A stretch of DNA of 9,967 nt, from positions 1 through 9,967 of the forward strand of contig NZ_DDOV01000111.1 of the NCBI RefSeq assembly GCF_002341865.1, written 5' to 3'. Shown here piece by piece: positions 1 to 7,040 of this stretch; within the stretch, counting starts at the first letter, position 1; each line of letters opens with the position of its first letter. The DNA comes from Clostridium sp. UBA2485. GTDB lineage: Bacteria > Bacillota > Clostridia > Clostridiales > Clostridiaceae. The notes under the pieces are model-generated. The model did not search any database and was not told the origin of the DNA. It saw nothing but the letters and a program-made list of their open reading frames with translations. The position numbers and the translations under genes were made by a program.

Positions 1-90
1 GAACTCATCTATTACAGTGGCGAGACCGCGTGGGATTTTAACCCACTTCCCTTTTAATCAATAGATATTAAAAATCTATTAAACCTATTT
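1..90 (-). promoter_or_regulatory. Cobalamin (B12) riboswitch, 5' part, cut by window edge
   Basis: Read on the minus strand, this matches the conserved core of the AdoCbl-type cobalamin riboswitch. In order it has an AATAGGTTT start, a 7-bp hairpin (arms 60-66 and 74-80), the AAAAGGGAAG segment, a GTGGG/CCCAC stem (30-34 and 42-46), GCGGTCTC and the B12 box GCCACTGT (14-21), then the TAATAGATGAG continuation. Such RNAs bind adenosylcobalamin and turn off downstream B12 synthesis, transport or B12-independent genes. The rest of the aptamer, the expression platform and the controlled gene lie left of the window, so the target is unknown. The match to the family is by recognition of the conserved boxes, not by a covariance search. 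Confidence 0.9.
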
Positions 91-115
91 CATAATTATT
101 CGATTTTACACACTC

Positions 116-144
116 ATTTTAGCATTAATAATTGCATTAAGCAA
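116..144 (-). promoter_or_regulatory. Probable sigma-A promoter of the riboswitch transcript
   Basis: On the minus strand there is a -35 box TTGCTT (139-144), a 17-base spacer and a -10 box TAAAAT (116-121). The -10 is preceded by TGC, giving an extended -10. The expected start, near position 109, falls about 20 bases upstream of the riboswitch core, which is the right place for its leader. Confidence 0.6.
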
Positions 145-603
145 ATATTTTTCGACATTTTATCATAAAAAATTATTAAATAATCACAAGTGGGGAATCT
201 ATATTATTTAATTTAATTGTGATTTTAATATAATAAGAATTTATAGAGTTAATAGATTAGCTGAGAAAATAGGAGTAATGTTCATGAAATGAGGTAAATA
301 TGCTGATGAGATATGCATGTGATAGCCAATGATAATACATGTTTTATAATTGGGGATGTAGTATATTAGATTCAAGAATATATTAAAGTAAATCACAGGT
401 GATGAATATCATCACCTGTGGATAACTACAAGTTAATACAATTTTAATATCCTACTAATAATTGATTCATTAGCATCTCTTGATAATTGAATAAGAAGGG
501 ATTTCTGATTTATATATTTTATAGATACGATTATTATAATAGTATTTGCAAATTTTTCTCGATTGACTATTACTTTTTCACTAGTTTTAAAATTTATTTC
601 TGT
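145..603. other. Intergenic stretch without a recognisable gene
   Basis: About 460 bases between the riboswitch promoter and the end of the anti-sigma gene. I see no ORF with both a start codon and a ribosome binding site. The only strong structure is the hairpin at 394-420. A stop-free minus-strand frame ending at 433 has no start codon and no recognisable similarity. The stretch may hold the 3' untranslated region of the sigma/anti-sigma transcript. Confidence 0.6.
394..420 (-). terminator. Perfect 12-bp hairpin, possible terminator of the sigma/anti-sigma operon
   Basis: The arms CACAGGTGATGA (394-405) and TCATCACCTGTG (409-420) pair perfectly around a 3-base loop. On the minus strand the bases after the stem are T-rich but interrupted (GATTTACTTTAA); on the plus strand there is no T tract. 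It could therefore end the minus-strand anti-sigma transcript about 180 bases past its stop. A protein-binding or RNA-stability role is also possible. Confidence 0.45.
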
Positions 604-1419
604 TTATTTTAATAATTCTTGTAGATATTTTTCAGCTTTTTCATGATCAACTTTTGTTACATCAAGAGGTAAGTTGAATAGAGCATTAGCACCATTATAA
701 TCAGCATTAGGGGTGATTTCGCCAGTTTCTTCATTATAGTTAAAAGCATTTACATCATAGAAACTGCTGGTGCTTATACAAAGATAAAGCCCTCTGTCGG
801 CAAACATTTCAACATCGTCACATTCAATTAATCTGTACATAACTCCATCAATTACAAATTCGCTATATCCACCATTCATGGAAGCTATGTTAACTAGCCA
901 TGGCTTTTGGCCTTTTATTAGAGAAGAGATAAAAAATGGAACTTTGCCATACTCTTCATCTTGGGTATTGGGCATTTTACTACCATCCTGCTTTGCTATT
1001 GACACTACGGCGTAGGTTCTATCTGGACGTATTATATCCTCTGCATAACTTTCAAAGTCACTTAAGCCTTTACCTGATACGATTCCAAGCAAATTAAAAT
1101 TATATCCACCTGAAACAATTGATTCATTTATTTTAATTGCATTTTTACTGTCAAATGCATGAGCAAGCTTTTGATCTCCAAGATGCTCAGCAACTTGTTT
1201 TGAGTTGAGAAGATGTAAGGCAGCAAATGCTGTTATAGACATTGCAAGGGTAAGTACAGTAGCGATTAGTGCAACAGATATCCTTTTTTTATAAACTGGT
1301 TTCATAATATTACTCTCCTTTAATTGATTTATAATTTTTTGGTTTAAATCTTCACTGGGTTCAACTGTTGGAGAAAGAGCTTGCTTCAACAGTTGATCTA
1401 ATTTATCAGAGTTCTTCAT
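604..1419 (-). CDS. Membrane anti-sigma factor paired with the adjacent ECF sigma factor
   Basis: A 271-aa protein with a cytoplasmic N-terminus of about 45 residues, one hydrophobic membrane segment (about 47-70) and a ~200-residue extracytoplasmic domain. This is the layout of transmembrane anti-sigma factors, which hold an ECF sigma factor at the membrane until a signal releases it. The N-terminal start (KLDQLLKQAL...PSEDLNQKIINQLK) resembles clostridial anti-sigma proteins often labelled DUF4179, but I cannot confirm the family name. No HxxxCxxC zinc motif of the classical ZAS domain is present. The ATG at 1419 is preceded by GGAGG (1429-1433), which sits inside the end of the sigma gene. 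The two genes overlap by 14 bp, which suggests translational coupling. The role follows from context and topology; the signal sensed is unknown. Confidence 0.8.
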   Translation of the reverse strand: MKNSDKLDQLLKQALSPTVEPSEDLNQKIINQLKESNIMKPVYKKRISVALIATVLTLAMSITAFAALHLLNSKQVAEHLGDQKLAHAFDSKNAIKINESIVSGGYNFNLLGIVSGKGLSDFESYAEDIIRPDRTYAVVSIAKQDGSKMPNTQDEEYGKVPFFISSLIKGQKPWLVNIASMNGGYSEFVIDGVMYRLIECDDVEMFADRGLYLCISTSSFYDVNAFNYNEETGEITPNADYNGANALFNLPLDVTKVDHEKAEKYLQELLK

Positions 1420-1942
1420 ATTTACTAACCTCCATTAAATTGTTTTTTAGGACTCTTCGAGCCTTATGAAGCCTGCTTTTTACGGTGCCAAGCGGAATCT
1501 TCAGTGCTGATGCTATTTCTTCGTTTGACATTTCAGCAGTATAGTACATATACAAAGGGATTTTTAATTTATTATCCAGCTTATCTGCTGCAGTCCGTAT
1601 CATAATGCATAGTTCATTGGATATAACTATATTTTCAGGGGTTAGTGTATCCTTGAATACGTAACCATTGTTTATATCTTCACTAAGTTTCTCTATTGGA
1701 GCTATTTTTTGTCGCCGGGCATATTTACGGCGATTGTTTTTCCATAGCCCTATTGCAATGGAAATGAGAAATCCTTTAGGATTATTATCTTTATCAATTT
1801 TATGGCACAACTCCATCGCTTTCAGAAATGTTTCTTGATATAGGTCATCTGTATCAGACTGGTTTTTCGTAAGATTGAGACAAAAGCTATAGATGGCTTT
1901 ACCATGCAATTCAATAAGATCATTTAAATCTGCAATGTTCAC
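1406..1942 (-). CDS. ECF-type RNA polymerase sigma factor (sigma-70 family)
   Basis: A 178-aa two-domain sigma factor. Region 2 spans about 7-76 and includes the polymerase-binding stretch DTDDLYQETFLKAM (31-43 region) followed by a basic segment (WKNNRRKYARR, 67-77). After a linker, region 4 spans about 117-170, with the helix-turn-helix MSNEEIASALKIPLGTVKSR (138-157). There is no region 1 or 3, as expected for ECF factors. The start is GTG at 1942, with AAAGGAGGA (1948-1956) five bases upstream; no nearby ATG has a comparable site. It is co-transcribed and overlapping with the anti-sigma gene downstream. ECF factors usually activate their own operon, but no clean ECF promoter with the classic spacing is seen upstream. 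Visually, this pair uses more G/C-containing codons than the neighbouring genes, which may hint at different ancestry. Confidence 0.93.
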   Translation of the reverse strand: MNIADLNDLIELHGKAIYSFCLNLTKNQSDTDDLYQETFLKAMELCHKIDKDNNPKGFLISIAIGLWKNNRRKYARRQKIAPIEKLSEDINNGYVFKDTLTPENIVISNELCIMIRTAADKLDNKLKIPLYMYYTAEMSNEEIASALKIPLGTVKSRLHKARRVLKNNLMEVSKYEEL

Positions 1943-2002
1943 GTAAATCCTCCTTTCAGTATAATTAAACTCTCCTTTCTAAATATGCTTTCATATATAT
2001 AT

Positions 2003-2041
2003 TGTCGCGACATAATAAAAGGTTCATTTTTATGTTTGGAA
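2003..2041 (-). promoter_or_regulatory. Probable promoter of the sigma operon with overlapping palindromic operator
   Basis: A perfect 10-bp palindrome TGTCGCGACA lies at 2003-2012. On the minus strand it directly follows a -10-like TATTAT (2012-2017), with a weak -35-like TTCCAA (2036-2041) 18 bases upstream. The palindrome would thus cover the transcription start, a typical repressor position. An ECF-like TGAACC (2021-2026) lies between, but the downstream CGAC is too close for the usual ~16-base ECF spacing. The binding protein is not identifiable from the sequence. Confidence 0.4.
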
Positions 2042-2450
2042 TTAGAAATTTTGTATATTATTCCTTGGTAAAGTGTTCTATAAAATTTTCATTGGAGTCG
2101 AACAAAAGATATGTGTTTATCAAAGGTTATATATGATGTCAAATATAAGCATAACATTGTATGGGGGGTAATCAAGTTATTTGCATTGCTAGTTAAAAAA
2201 TCCATTAAAGAAATTATTTTGATTAAAAATAATTTCCACCTTAATTGTGAATTATGAATTGAAATACTCAAGGGTATAGCTATATTTAGCTATATATTAA
2301 TTTCTAAGGTAGTTTATCTATATTTAGTGTTATCTACAAGAAGTTTAAAGTAATTGAAGTTTGAATAATGTGATATTTTTATGTTGCTGAATACTCGGAT
2401 TGAAACGTTGGAATACTAAAACAAAATATGAAAAAATGGAGGGGTATATA
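2042..2450. other. Intergenic stretch upstream of the DUF255 gene
   Basis: About 400 AT-rich bases between the sigma operon promoter and the next gene. It contains an inverted repeat TATAGCTA/TAGCTATA (2275-2282 and 2287-2294, 4-base loop) and a TTAATTGTGAATTATGAATTG stretch (around 2241-2261) that resembles the low-complexity spacer repeats common between clostridial genes. No convincing gene is present. The plus-strand promoter of the next gene should lie here, but no single -35/-10 pair stands out. Confidence 0.5.
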
Positions 2451-4493
2451 ATGACATTATCTGAAAAAGAACAAACAGAAGTAAGAAAGGCAAATAGATT
2501 GATAAATGAAAAATCACCATACCTATTACAGCATGCACATAACCCTGTAGACTGGTATCCATGGAGTGAAGAAGCTTTTGAAAAAGCTAAGAGGGAAAAT
2601 AAGCCTATTTTTTTGAGTATAGGTTATTCTACTTGCCATTGGTGTCATATTATGGAAGGGGAATCTTTTGAGGATGAGGAAGTAGCAAAGGTATTGAATG
2701 ATAGTTATGTTGCTATAAAGGTTGATAGAGAAGAAAGACCGGATATAGACAGTATATATATGAATTTTTGTCAGGCTTATACTGGTAGTGGTGGATGGCC
2801 ACTTAATATAGTCACAACTCCAGATAGAAAACCTTTTTTTGCAGGTACATATTTTCCTAAAAAAAGCAGGTTTGGTATAAAAGGAATTATTGAAATTTTA
2901 AATTCCATAAATCAATTGTGGACAGAAGATAATAAAAGAGTATTACAATCTAGCGAAAACCTATTGAATTATATGAGAAATCACTCTAGTAATATAGAGG
3001 AAGGAAATCTAAGTACAGAGATTATAGATAAAGCCGTAGAAGAATTGAAAGAACATTTTGAAGAAGAGTATGGTGGATTTGGAAAAGAACCTAAATTTCC
3101 AACCACTCATTATATATTATTTTTATTAAGATATTATAAAAATAATAAGGATCAGGAAGTACTAAGAATTATAGATAAAACTTTAGAGGGAATGTATAAA
3201 GGCGGTATTTTTGATCATGTGGGATTTGGCTTTGCCAGATATGCCACAGATATAAGATGGTTAGTACCTCACTTTGAAAAGATGTTATATGACAATGCTC
3301 TTTTAGCCATGGCCTATACAGAAGCTTATAAACTAACTGGAAAGGAACTTTATAAGAAAGTGGCAGATAATATATTTACTTATGTTTTAAGGGATATGGT
3401 TTCTTCAGAAGGTGGATTTTACTCTGCGGAAGATGCTGATTCTGAAGGGGTAGAAGGTAAATTCTATTTATGGAGTTTAGAGGAGATAGAAAATATATTA
3501 GATGAAAAAGAAGTTAGCTTATACACTAGGTTTTATGGTATAACAACTGATGGAAACTTTGAAGGAGCTAATATACCAAATCTTATAGATACAGATTTAA
3601 AAGAATTAAGTCCATACAAAGAACAATTAGAAACTATAAGAAAAAAGCTTTTTAATTATAGAGAAGAAAGAATTCATCCACATAAGGATGATAAAATATT
3701 GACTTCTTGGAATGGACTAATGATAACTTCATTAGCTTTAGGTGGAAGACTACTAGATAATGAAGAGTATATAAAGTGTAGTGAAAAAGCATTGAACTTT
3801 ATTTTTAATAATTTAATAGATGAAAAAGGACGCTTATATACTAGATATAGAGATAAACATAGAGCACACCAAGGTATCATTGATGATTATTCTTTCTTAA
3901 TTTGGGCTATTATAGAATGTTATGAAAGTACTTTTAAAATAGAATATTTAGAAAGTGCAATAAAATTAAGTAATGAAATGATAGAGCTATTTTGGGATGA
4001 AGAAAATGGAGGATTCTTCTTATATGGTAGTGATGATGAGGAACTAATTGTAAGACCTAAGGAAATTTATGATGGAGCTATACCTTCTGGAAATGGAGTA
4101 GCCTCATTGGCTTTTTTAAAGCTTTATTATATTACAGGGAAGGATAGATATATAGATATAGTAGATAAAAACTTTAAAGCTTTTGGAGGAAAAATAAGGG
4201 AAGATCCTATGTATTATTTATTTTCAGTAATAGCTTATATGTATAGAGAATATAGCATAAGAGAAATAACTATTGTAGGAGATAAGAAAGAAGAAATTGA
4301 TAGTATTTTAAAGGAGATAAATAATAAATATAATCCTTTTACTTTGGTAACTTTAAGAGGAAAAGAAAGCAATATGACTTTAGATTCAAAAGAGATGATA
4401 AATAATAAAACTACTATTTATGTATGTGAAAATTATAATTGTAAAACTCCTATAACAGATATAAATGAATTAAAAAATATATTAAACAATTAA
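2451..4493 (+). CDS. DUF255 / thioredoxin-like domain protein (YyaL/SPATA20 family)
   Basis: A 680-aa protein, about the usual length of the family (B. subtilis YyaL, animal SPATA20). The N-terminal domain (about 14-170) is thioredoxin-like. It starts with the family signature NRLINEKSPYLLQHAHNPVDW and carries the redox motif C62-H-W-C65 (in STCHWCHIM), followed by VDREERPDID and GSGGWPLNI. The remainder resembles the alpha/alpha-barrel fold of N-acylglucosamine epimerase-type proteins, with conserved stretches HFEKMLYDNA, SAEDADSEG, TSWNGLM and PSGNG. No signal peptide is seen, so it is likely cytoplasmic. The biochemical role is not established; a thiol-redox or sugar-linked function is only suggested by the folds. 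The ATG at 2451 is chosen over an upstream in-frame TTG (2400) because GGAGGGG (2438-2444) sits six bases before it. It is transcribed alone and ends at a bidirectional terminator. Confidence 0.93.
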   Translation: MTLSEKEQTEVRKANRLINEKSPYLLQHAHNPVDWYPWSEEAFEKAKRENKPIFLSIGYSTCHWCHIMEGESFEDEEVAKVLNDSYVAIKVDREERPDIDSIYMNFCQAYTGSGGWPLNIVTTPDRKPFFAGTYFPKKSRFGIKGIIEILNSINQLWTEDNKRVLQSSENLLNYMRNHSSNIEEGNLSTEIIDKAVEELKEHFEEEYGGFGKEPKFPTTHYILFLLRYYKNNKDQEVLRIIDKTLEGMYKGGIFDHVGFGFARYATDIRWLVPHFEKMLYDNALLAMAYTEAYKLTGKELYKKVADNIFTYVLRDMVSSEGGFYSAEDADSEGVEGKFYLWSLEEIENILDEKEVSLYTRFYGITTDGNFEGANIPNLIDTDLKELSPYKEQLETIRKKLFNYREERIHPHKDDKILTSWNGLMITSLALGGRLLDNEEYIKCSEKALNFIFNNLIDEKGRLYTRYRDKHRAHQGIIDDYSFLIWAIIECYESTFKIEYLESAIKLSNEMIELFWDEENGGFFLYGSDDEELIVRPKEIYDGAIPSGNGVASLAFLKLYYITGKDRYIDIVDKNFKAFGGKIREDPMYYLFSVIAYMYREYSIREITIVGDKKEEIDSILKEINNKYNPFTLVTLRGKESNMTLDSKEMINNKTTIYVCENYNCKTPITDINELKNILNN

Positions 4494-4509
4494 AAGTATC
4501 AAAACTAAA

Positions 4510-4543
4510 AAGCCCCAATGCTGGGGCTTAAATTATTTTTTTT
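4510..4543. terminator. Bidirectional intrinsic terminator between convergent genes
   Basis: A perfect 8-bp stem AAGCCCCA/TGGGGCTT (4510-4517 and 4522-4529) has a 4-base loop and is followed on the plus strand by eight T (4536-4543). On the minus strand the stem is followed by TTTAGTTTTG. It lies 17 bases past the DUF255 stop and just past the deacetylase stop, so it serves both converging transcripts. Confidence 0.9.
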
Positions 4544-5423
4544 CAACAACTTCTGTAAATTGTGCTTTAGGTGATTCATGATTTAGCGATTCAAATATAA
4601 AGCCTTGAGCTTTCAATCCTTCAATTATTTCAGGAAGTGCTTCTGGCGTAGTGTCTTTTGGATCTAAATCATGCATTAATATATTGGCATGCTTAACATA
4701 TTTAGCATCTTCTAATACTCTATTAACAATTACATTTTTGTCTTGTCTAAAAGTTGCTGCATCCATTGAATCTACATTCCAATCATAGAAGGTGTAGCCT
4801 AAATCAGTCATGTGTTGTGCTAATTCCTTCATGAAATTTGCACCATTATTATAGTTTAAACTTATTGTATTATTTGAACCACCCGGAAATCTTAAAATTT
4901 TAGAAGGTTCTTTTCCCGTAATTGTTTTGAGTTCATTATCGAGTTTTTGTACGTCTTCTACAAAACTTTCTTTTGTACGATAAACTTTGCTGTAATTATG
5001 AGAAGAAGTATGATTTGCTAAAACATGTCCACGATTAACAATCTCTTTATATAAATCATCCATACCATCTTTATGATTTACAAAAAATGTAGCCTTAATG
5101 TTATACTTATCTAAGGTGTTTAAAATATTTCTAGTATGCTTAGACGGACCATCATCAAAAGTTAAATAAGCAATTTTAACTTTTGAAAGTGCTTGTTCAT
5201 AGCTTTTCTGTTTATTTTGCACTTCAATTTGTAAATTTTCATTTTCTTTTGTTAAAGTTTCTTTAGAAACTTTTATTTCTTCAATTTTATTATGTAATCT
5301 TTTATTTTGAGATACAGCCATTATAACTCTTACTTGACTAAAAACAGTAACAGATAAGGTTAATAATATGAAAGATAATAGCAATATTTTTTTTATATTA
5401 AAGCCTGTACTCTTTTTCCCCAT
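4533..5423 (-). CDS. Membrane-anchored polysaccharide deacetylase (NodB domain)
   Basis: A 296-aa protein with an N-terminal membrane anchor (about 11-29), a coiled-coil linker (about 38-80) and a C-terminal NodB carbohydrate esterase family 4 domain (about 84-280). All five family motifs are visible: TFDDGP (88-93, catalytic and metal Asp90/Asp91), HTSSH (138-142, metal His138 and His142), RFPGG (178-182), DWNVD (214-218) and LMHD (249-252, catalytic His251). CE4 enzymes remove N-acetyl groups, usually from peptidoglycan GlcNAc/MurNAc, chitin or other surface glycans; deacetylated peptidoglycan resists lysozyme. A wall substrate is inferred from the outside-facing topology, and the exact substrate is unknown. 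The start ATG at 5423 follows AAGGAGG (5431-5437). It is the second gene of an operon, 19 bp after the small coiled-coil gene. Confidence 0.93.
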   Translation of the reverse strand: MGKKSTGFNIKKILLLSFILLTLSVTVFSQVRVIMAVSQNKRLHNKIEEIKVSKETLTKENENLQIEVQNKQKSYEQALSKVKIAYLTFDDGPSKHTRNILNTLDKYNIKATFFVNHKDGMDDLYKEIVNRGHVLANHTSSHNYSKVYRTKESFVEDVQKLDNELKTITGKEPSKILRFPGGSNNTISLNYNNGANFMKELAQHMTDLGYTFYDWNVDSMDAATFRQDKNVIVNRVLEDAKYVKHANILMHDLDPKDTTPEALPEIIEGLKAQGFIFESLNHESPKAQFTEVVEKK

Positions 5424-5442
5424 ACCGCATCCTCCTTAATAT

Positions 5443-5718
5443 TTAATTTGAATTCTTTGGAAGAGAATTCATTTTATTTTCTAATTCAGTTTTAGATTGA
5501 TTTAATTTACTATTTTTAGATTTTAAATCAGTAGCTTCTTTTTCCAGTTTTTCTATTTCCGTTTTTAACTTATCGTTTTCTTCATTATATTTTTTTATTT
5601 TAGAATTAGTAAATGGAAATAATAACAATACAATAGCACATAAAATAGCTACAATTATTCTTCTACGCTTAGAAGATTTTCTTTGTCTAGATGTTCTACG
5701 TGATGATACTTCTAACAT
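5443..5718 (-). CDS. Small single-pass membrane protein with coiled coil (FtsL/DivIC-like layout)
   Basis: A 91-aa protein with a very basic cytoplasmic N-terminus (residues 1-20, rich in Arg/Lys/Ser), one membrane helix (about 21-37) and a long charged coiled coil (about 42-85, EENDKLKTEIEKLEKEA pattern), ending NSLPKNSN. The layout is that of septum-formation initiator proteins such as FtsL and DivIC, but no specific family signature is clear, so that role is only a suggestion. It is co-transcribed with the deacetylase, which has the same anchor plus coiled-coil plan. The two coiled coils might pair outside the membrane. The start is taken as the ATG at 5718 because AAAAGGAGAG (5724-5733) precedes it; the frame extends 20 codons further up without a good ribosome site. 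Confidence 0.75.
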   Translation of the reverse strand: MLEVSSRRTSRQRKSSKRRRIIVAILCAIVLLLFPFTNSKIKKYNEENDKLKTEIEKLEKEATDLKSKNSKLNQSKTELENKMNSLPKNSN

Positions 5719-6197
5719 AACAACTCTCCTTTTAATTATAGTTTGTACATATTTAAGAATATTCAAAAAAAAATTCACCAGTATGCTAATAAATTTTCTT
5801 CAATAACTAAGTTAAGAAAACCTACTTAATTATCTGATATAATAAAATATTCACTTTATTTTTAACTAATTATTTTATTTCATAGGTCTCAATCAACATT
5901 TAGTATAAATAAATCTTAATTATTATGGTTTACAAATTAGTTACAACCACCAAAATTACCAACTTTATATAAAAATCATTTTAATATTTTATAAAGTTTT
6001 ATATAAATGTATTCTCTTAAAGACATATGCATTTTTTAGAATTTATATCCTAAATTTTCAATATAAATATTTAAGATAAATCATCAAATTTTTACATAAA
6101 TTTAAAATTAATAACTTAACGTTATTAAAGATATTAACATTATATTGGTAATTATATCATATAAAGTAGAATTTTATAAATTAAGGTATCTAAAAGA
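5719..6197. other. AT-rich intergenic stretch without a gene
   Basis: About 480 very AT-rich bases. I see no coding frame. An inverted repeat TTAATAAC/GTTATTAA lies at 6108-6115 and 6121-6128 with a 5-base spacer; it could be an operator or just AT-rich chance. The minus-strand promoter for the coiled-coil/deacetylase operon must lie at the low end, where TTGATT followed by an ATAATT-like -10 is a weak candidate. Confidence 0.5.
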
Positions 6198-6234
6198 AAA
6201 TAAAAAATAGCACTTATCATGCTATTTTTTATTT
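6198..6234. terminator. Intrinsic terminator after the DUF1540 genes
   Basis: A 15-bp stem (6198-6212 with 6220-6234; core AATAGCA/TGCTATT) has a 7-base loop and an A-rich left and T-rich right arm. On the minus strand it begins one base after the DUF1540 stop codon, and the run of T continues into TTTCTTTTA. It can also act on the plus strand. Confidence 0.88.
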
Positions 6235-6235
6235 A

Positions 6236-6397
6236 TTAATGATCTTTTTCAAAGCTTCCACAGTCAGTACATTCAACTACTTTAGCTTCAGGTTCGTGTT
6301 TAACAATGTGGATTCTATTTAACGTGCAATAGTTATCTTCTTTATAATGATATTTACACTCACTTACTGTACATCCTATACTTGAATTCATATCCAT
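6236..6397 (-). CDS. DUF1540 cysteine-rich mini-protein, copy 1
   Basis: A 53-aa protein recognisable as DUF1540, a small domain of Firmicutes. It starts MDMNSSIGCTVSECKYHY, continues with NYCTLNRI and ends with CTDCGSFEKDH. Five cysteines (9, 14, 24, 43, 46) and nearby histidines give a C-x4-C-x9-C-x18-C-x2-C pattern typical of a metal-binding fold. Metal binding is inferred; the function of the family is not established. The ATG at 6397 has AAAGGAG (6406-6412) eight bases upstream; a second in-frame ATG follows at 6391. It is the second of two tandem paralogues and is followed immediately by a terminator. The protein is too short for many gene finders. Confidence 0.9.
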   Translation of the reverse strand: MDMNSSIGCTVSECKYHYKEDNYCTLNRIHIVKHEPEAKVVECTDCGSFEKDH

Positions 6398-6449
6398 AAG
6401 AATATCTCCTTTATCATATTTAAAATTTAATTACTAATAGTTTTGTTAA

Positions 6450-6608
6450 TTATTGTTCTTTTTCAAAGCTTCCGCAATCTGTACATTGTATAGTTTTTGC
6501 ATCATTTTCATGTTTTACAACTTCTATTTTGTTTAATGTACAATAATCATCTTCTTTATAGTGATATTTACATTCACTAACTATACACATAATACTATCA
6601 TTTTTCAT
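6450..6608 (-). CDS. DUF1540 cysteine-rich mini-protein, copy 2
   Basis: A 52-aa paralogue of the neighbouring gene. From the first cysteine onward 33 of 45 positions are identical, including all five cysteines (8, 13, 23, 42, 45), the CKYHYKED block and the C-terminal CTDCGSFEK. The start ATG is at 6608, with a weaker GAGGG ribosome site upstream. It is the first gene of the pair, separated from copy 1 by 52 bp and sharing its terminator. It is transcribed divergently from feoA across a 176-bp spacer. The strong conservation of both copies suggests both are functional; a metal-related role is an inference from the cysteines and the Feo neighbour. Confidence 0.9.
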   Translation of the reverse strand: MKNDSIMCIVSECKYHYKEDDYCTLNKIEVVKHENDAKTIQCTDCGSFEKEQ

Positions 6609-6784
6609 AATTACACCCTCTTTCTAAATTCAAATATTGTTATGTTCATAATCATAGTGTGTGTATTTAAAAAAGCATTTATTCTTATAAATTTATATTT
6701 GAAATCAATAAAATATGTAATTGTAGCCATATACATTATTTTACATATTATAAAATAGAGATTAAATTTAAAGAAGGTGAATAA
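6609..6784. promoter_or_regulatory. Divergent promoter region between DUF1540 and feoA
   Basis: This 176-bp spacer must hold both promoters. For feoA there is a -35-like TTGTAG (6721-6726) and a TATTAT (6746-6751) at a long 19-base spacing; for the DUF1540 side there is a TATGAT -10 candidate near 6650. I see no clear Fur-type 7-1-7 inverted repeat, which would be expected for an iron-repressed operon, so its regulation is open. Confidence 0.35.
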
Positions 6785-7030
6785 ATGGAAAAATATTTTA
6801 AAAAATTAAGCGAAGTTAAGGTTGGAACTGTAGTAGTAATTTCAGAAATTTTATCAAAGGGTCTGTCAAAACAAAGATTATTAGACTTAGGTTTTGTTCC
6901 TAATACAGAATTATATGTATTAAGAGAAGCACCTTTAGGTGAACCAACTGCTTATTTTATAAGAGATACCTGTATAGCTTTAAGAAGAGAAGAGGCAGAT
7001 AATATATTAGTATGTGAAGAAAAGGTTTAG
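6785..7030 (+). CDS. feoA: Ferrous iron transport protein A
   Basis: An 81-aa FeoA, normal length for the family. It is an SH3-like cytoplasmic protein that assists the FeoB transporter. Visible marks are the start (LSEVKVGTVVVISEI), the LSKQRLLDLGFVPNTELYVL block and the ending (FIRDTCIALRREEADNILV), matching the usual "G-x-x-P-G-x-x-V ... R-L-x-x-L-G ... I-A-L-R-x-x-A" pattern. The start ATG follows GAAGGTGA. Its stop codon overlaps the AGGAGG that serves feoB, so the two are tightly co-translated. FeoA is thought to modulate FeoB GTPase or complex formation. Confidence 0.95.
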   Translation: MEKYFKKLSEVKVGTVVVISEILSKGLSKQRLLDLGFVPNTELYVLREAPLGEPTAYFIRDTCIALRREEADNILVCEEKV

Positions 7031-7040
7031 GAGGTATATT

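Noticed and set aside
433..600. Stop-free minus-strand frame downstream of the anti-sigma gene
   Set aside because: No start codon, no ribosome site and no recognisable similarity; probably chance in AT-rich DNA.
2089..2271. 60-aa minus-strand open frame
   Set aside because: AT-rich low-complexity translation, no ribosome site and no similarity; it lies in an intergenic region.
2400..2450. Upstream TTG start for the DUF255 gene
   Set aside because: The added 17 residues are unlike the family N-terminus, and GGAGGGG serves the ATG at 2451.
3674..3880. 68-aa minus-strand frame
   Set aside because: Antisense shadow of the DUF255 gene.
6561..6758. 65-aa plus-strand frame
   Set aside because: Overlaps the second DUF1540 gene antisense; hydrophobic AT-rich translation without a ribosome site.
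6609..6784. Fur box upstream of feoA
   Set aside because: Only loose similarity around ATGATTATGAACAT; too far from the inverted-repeat consensus to claim.
7014..7040. Upstream feoB start overlapping feoA
   Set aside because: The AGGAGG at 7029-7034 fits the ATG at 7041; the extra nine residues are not family-like.
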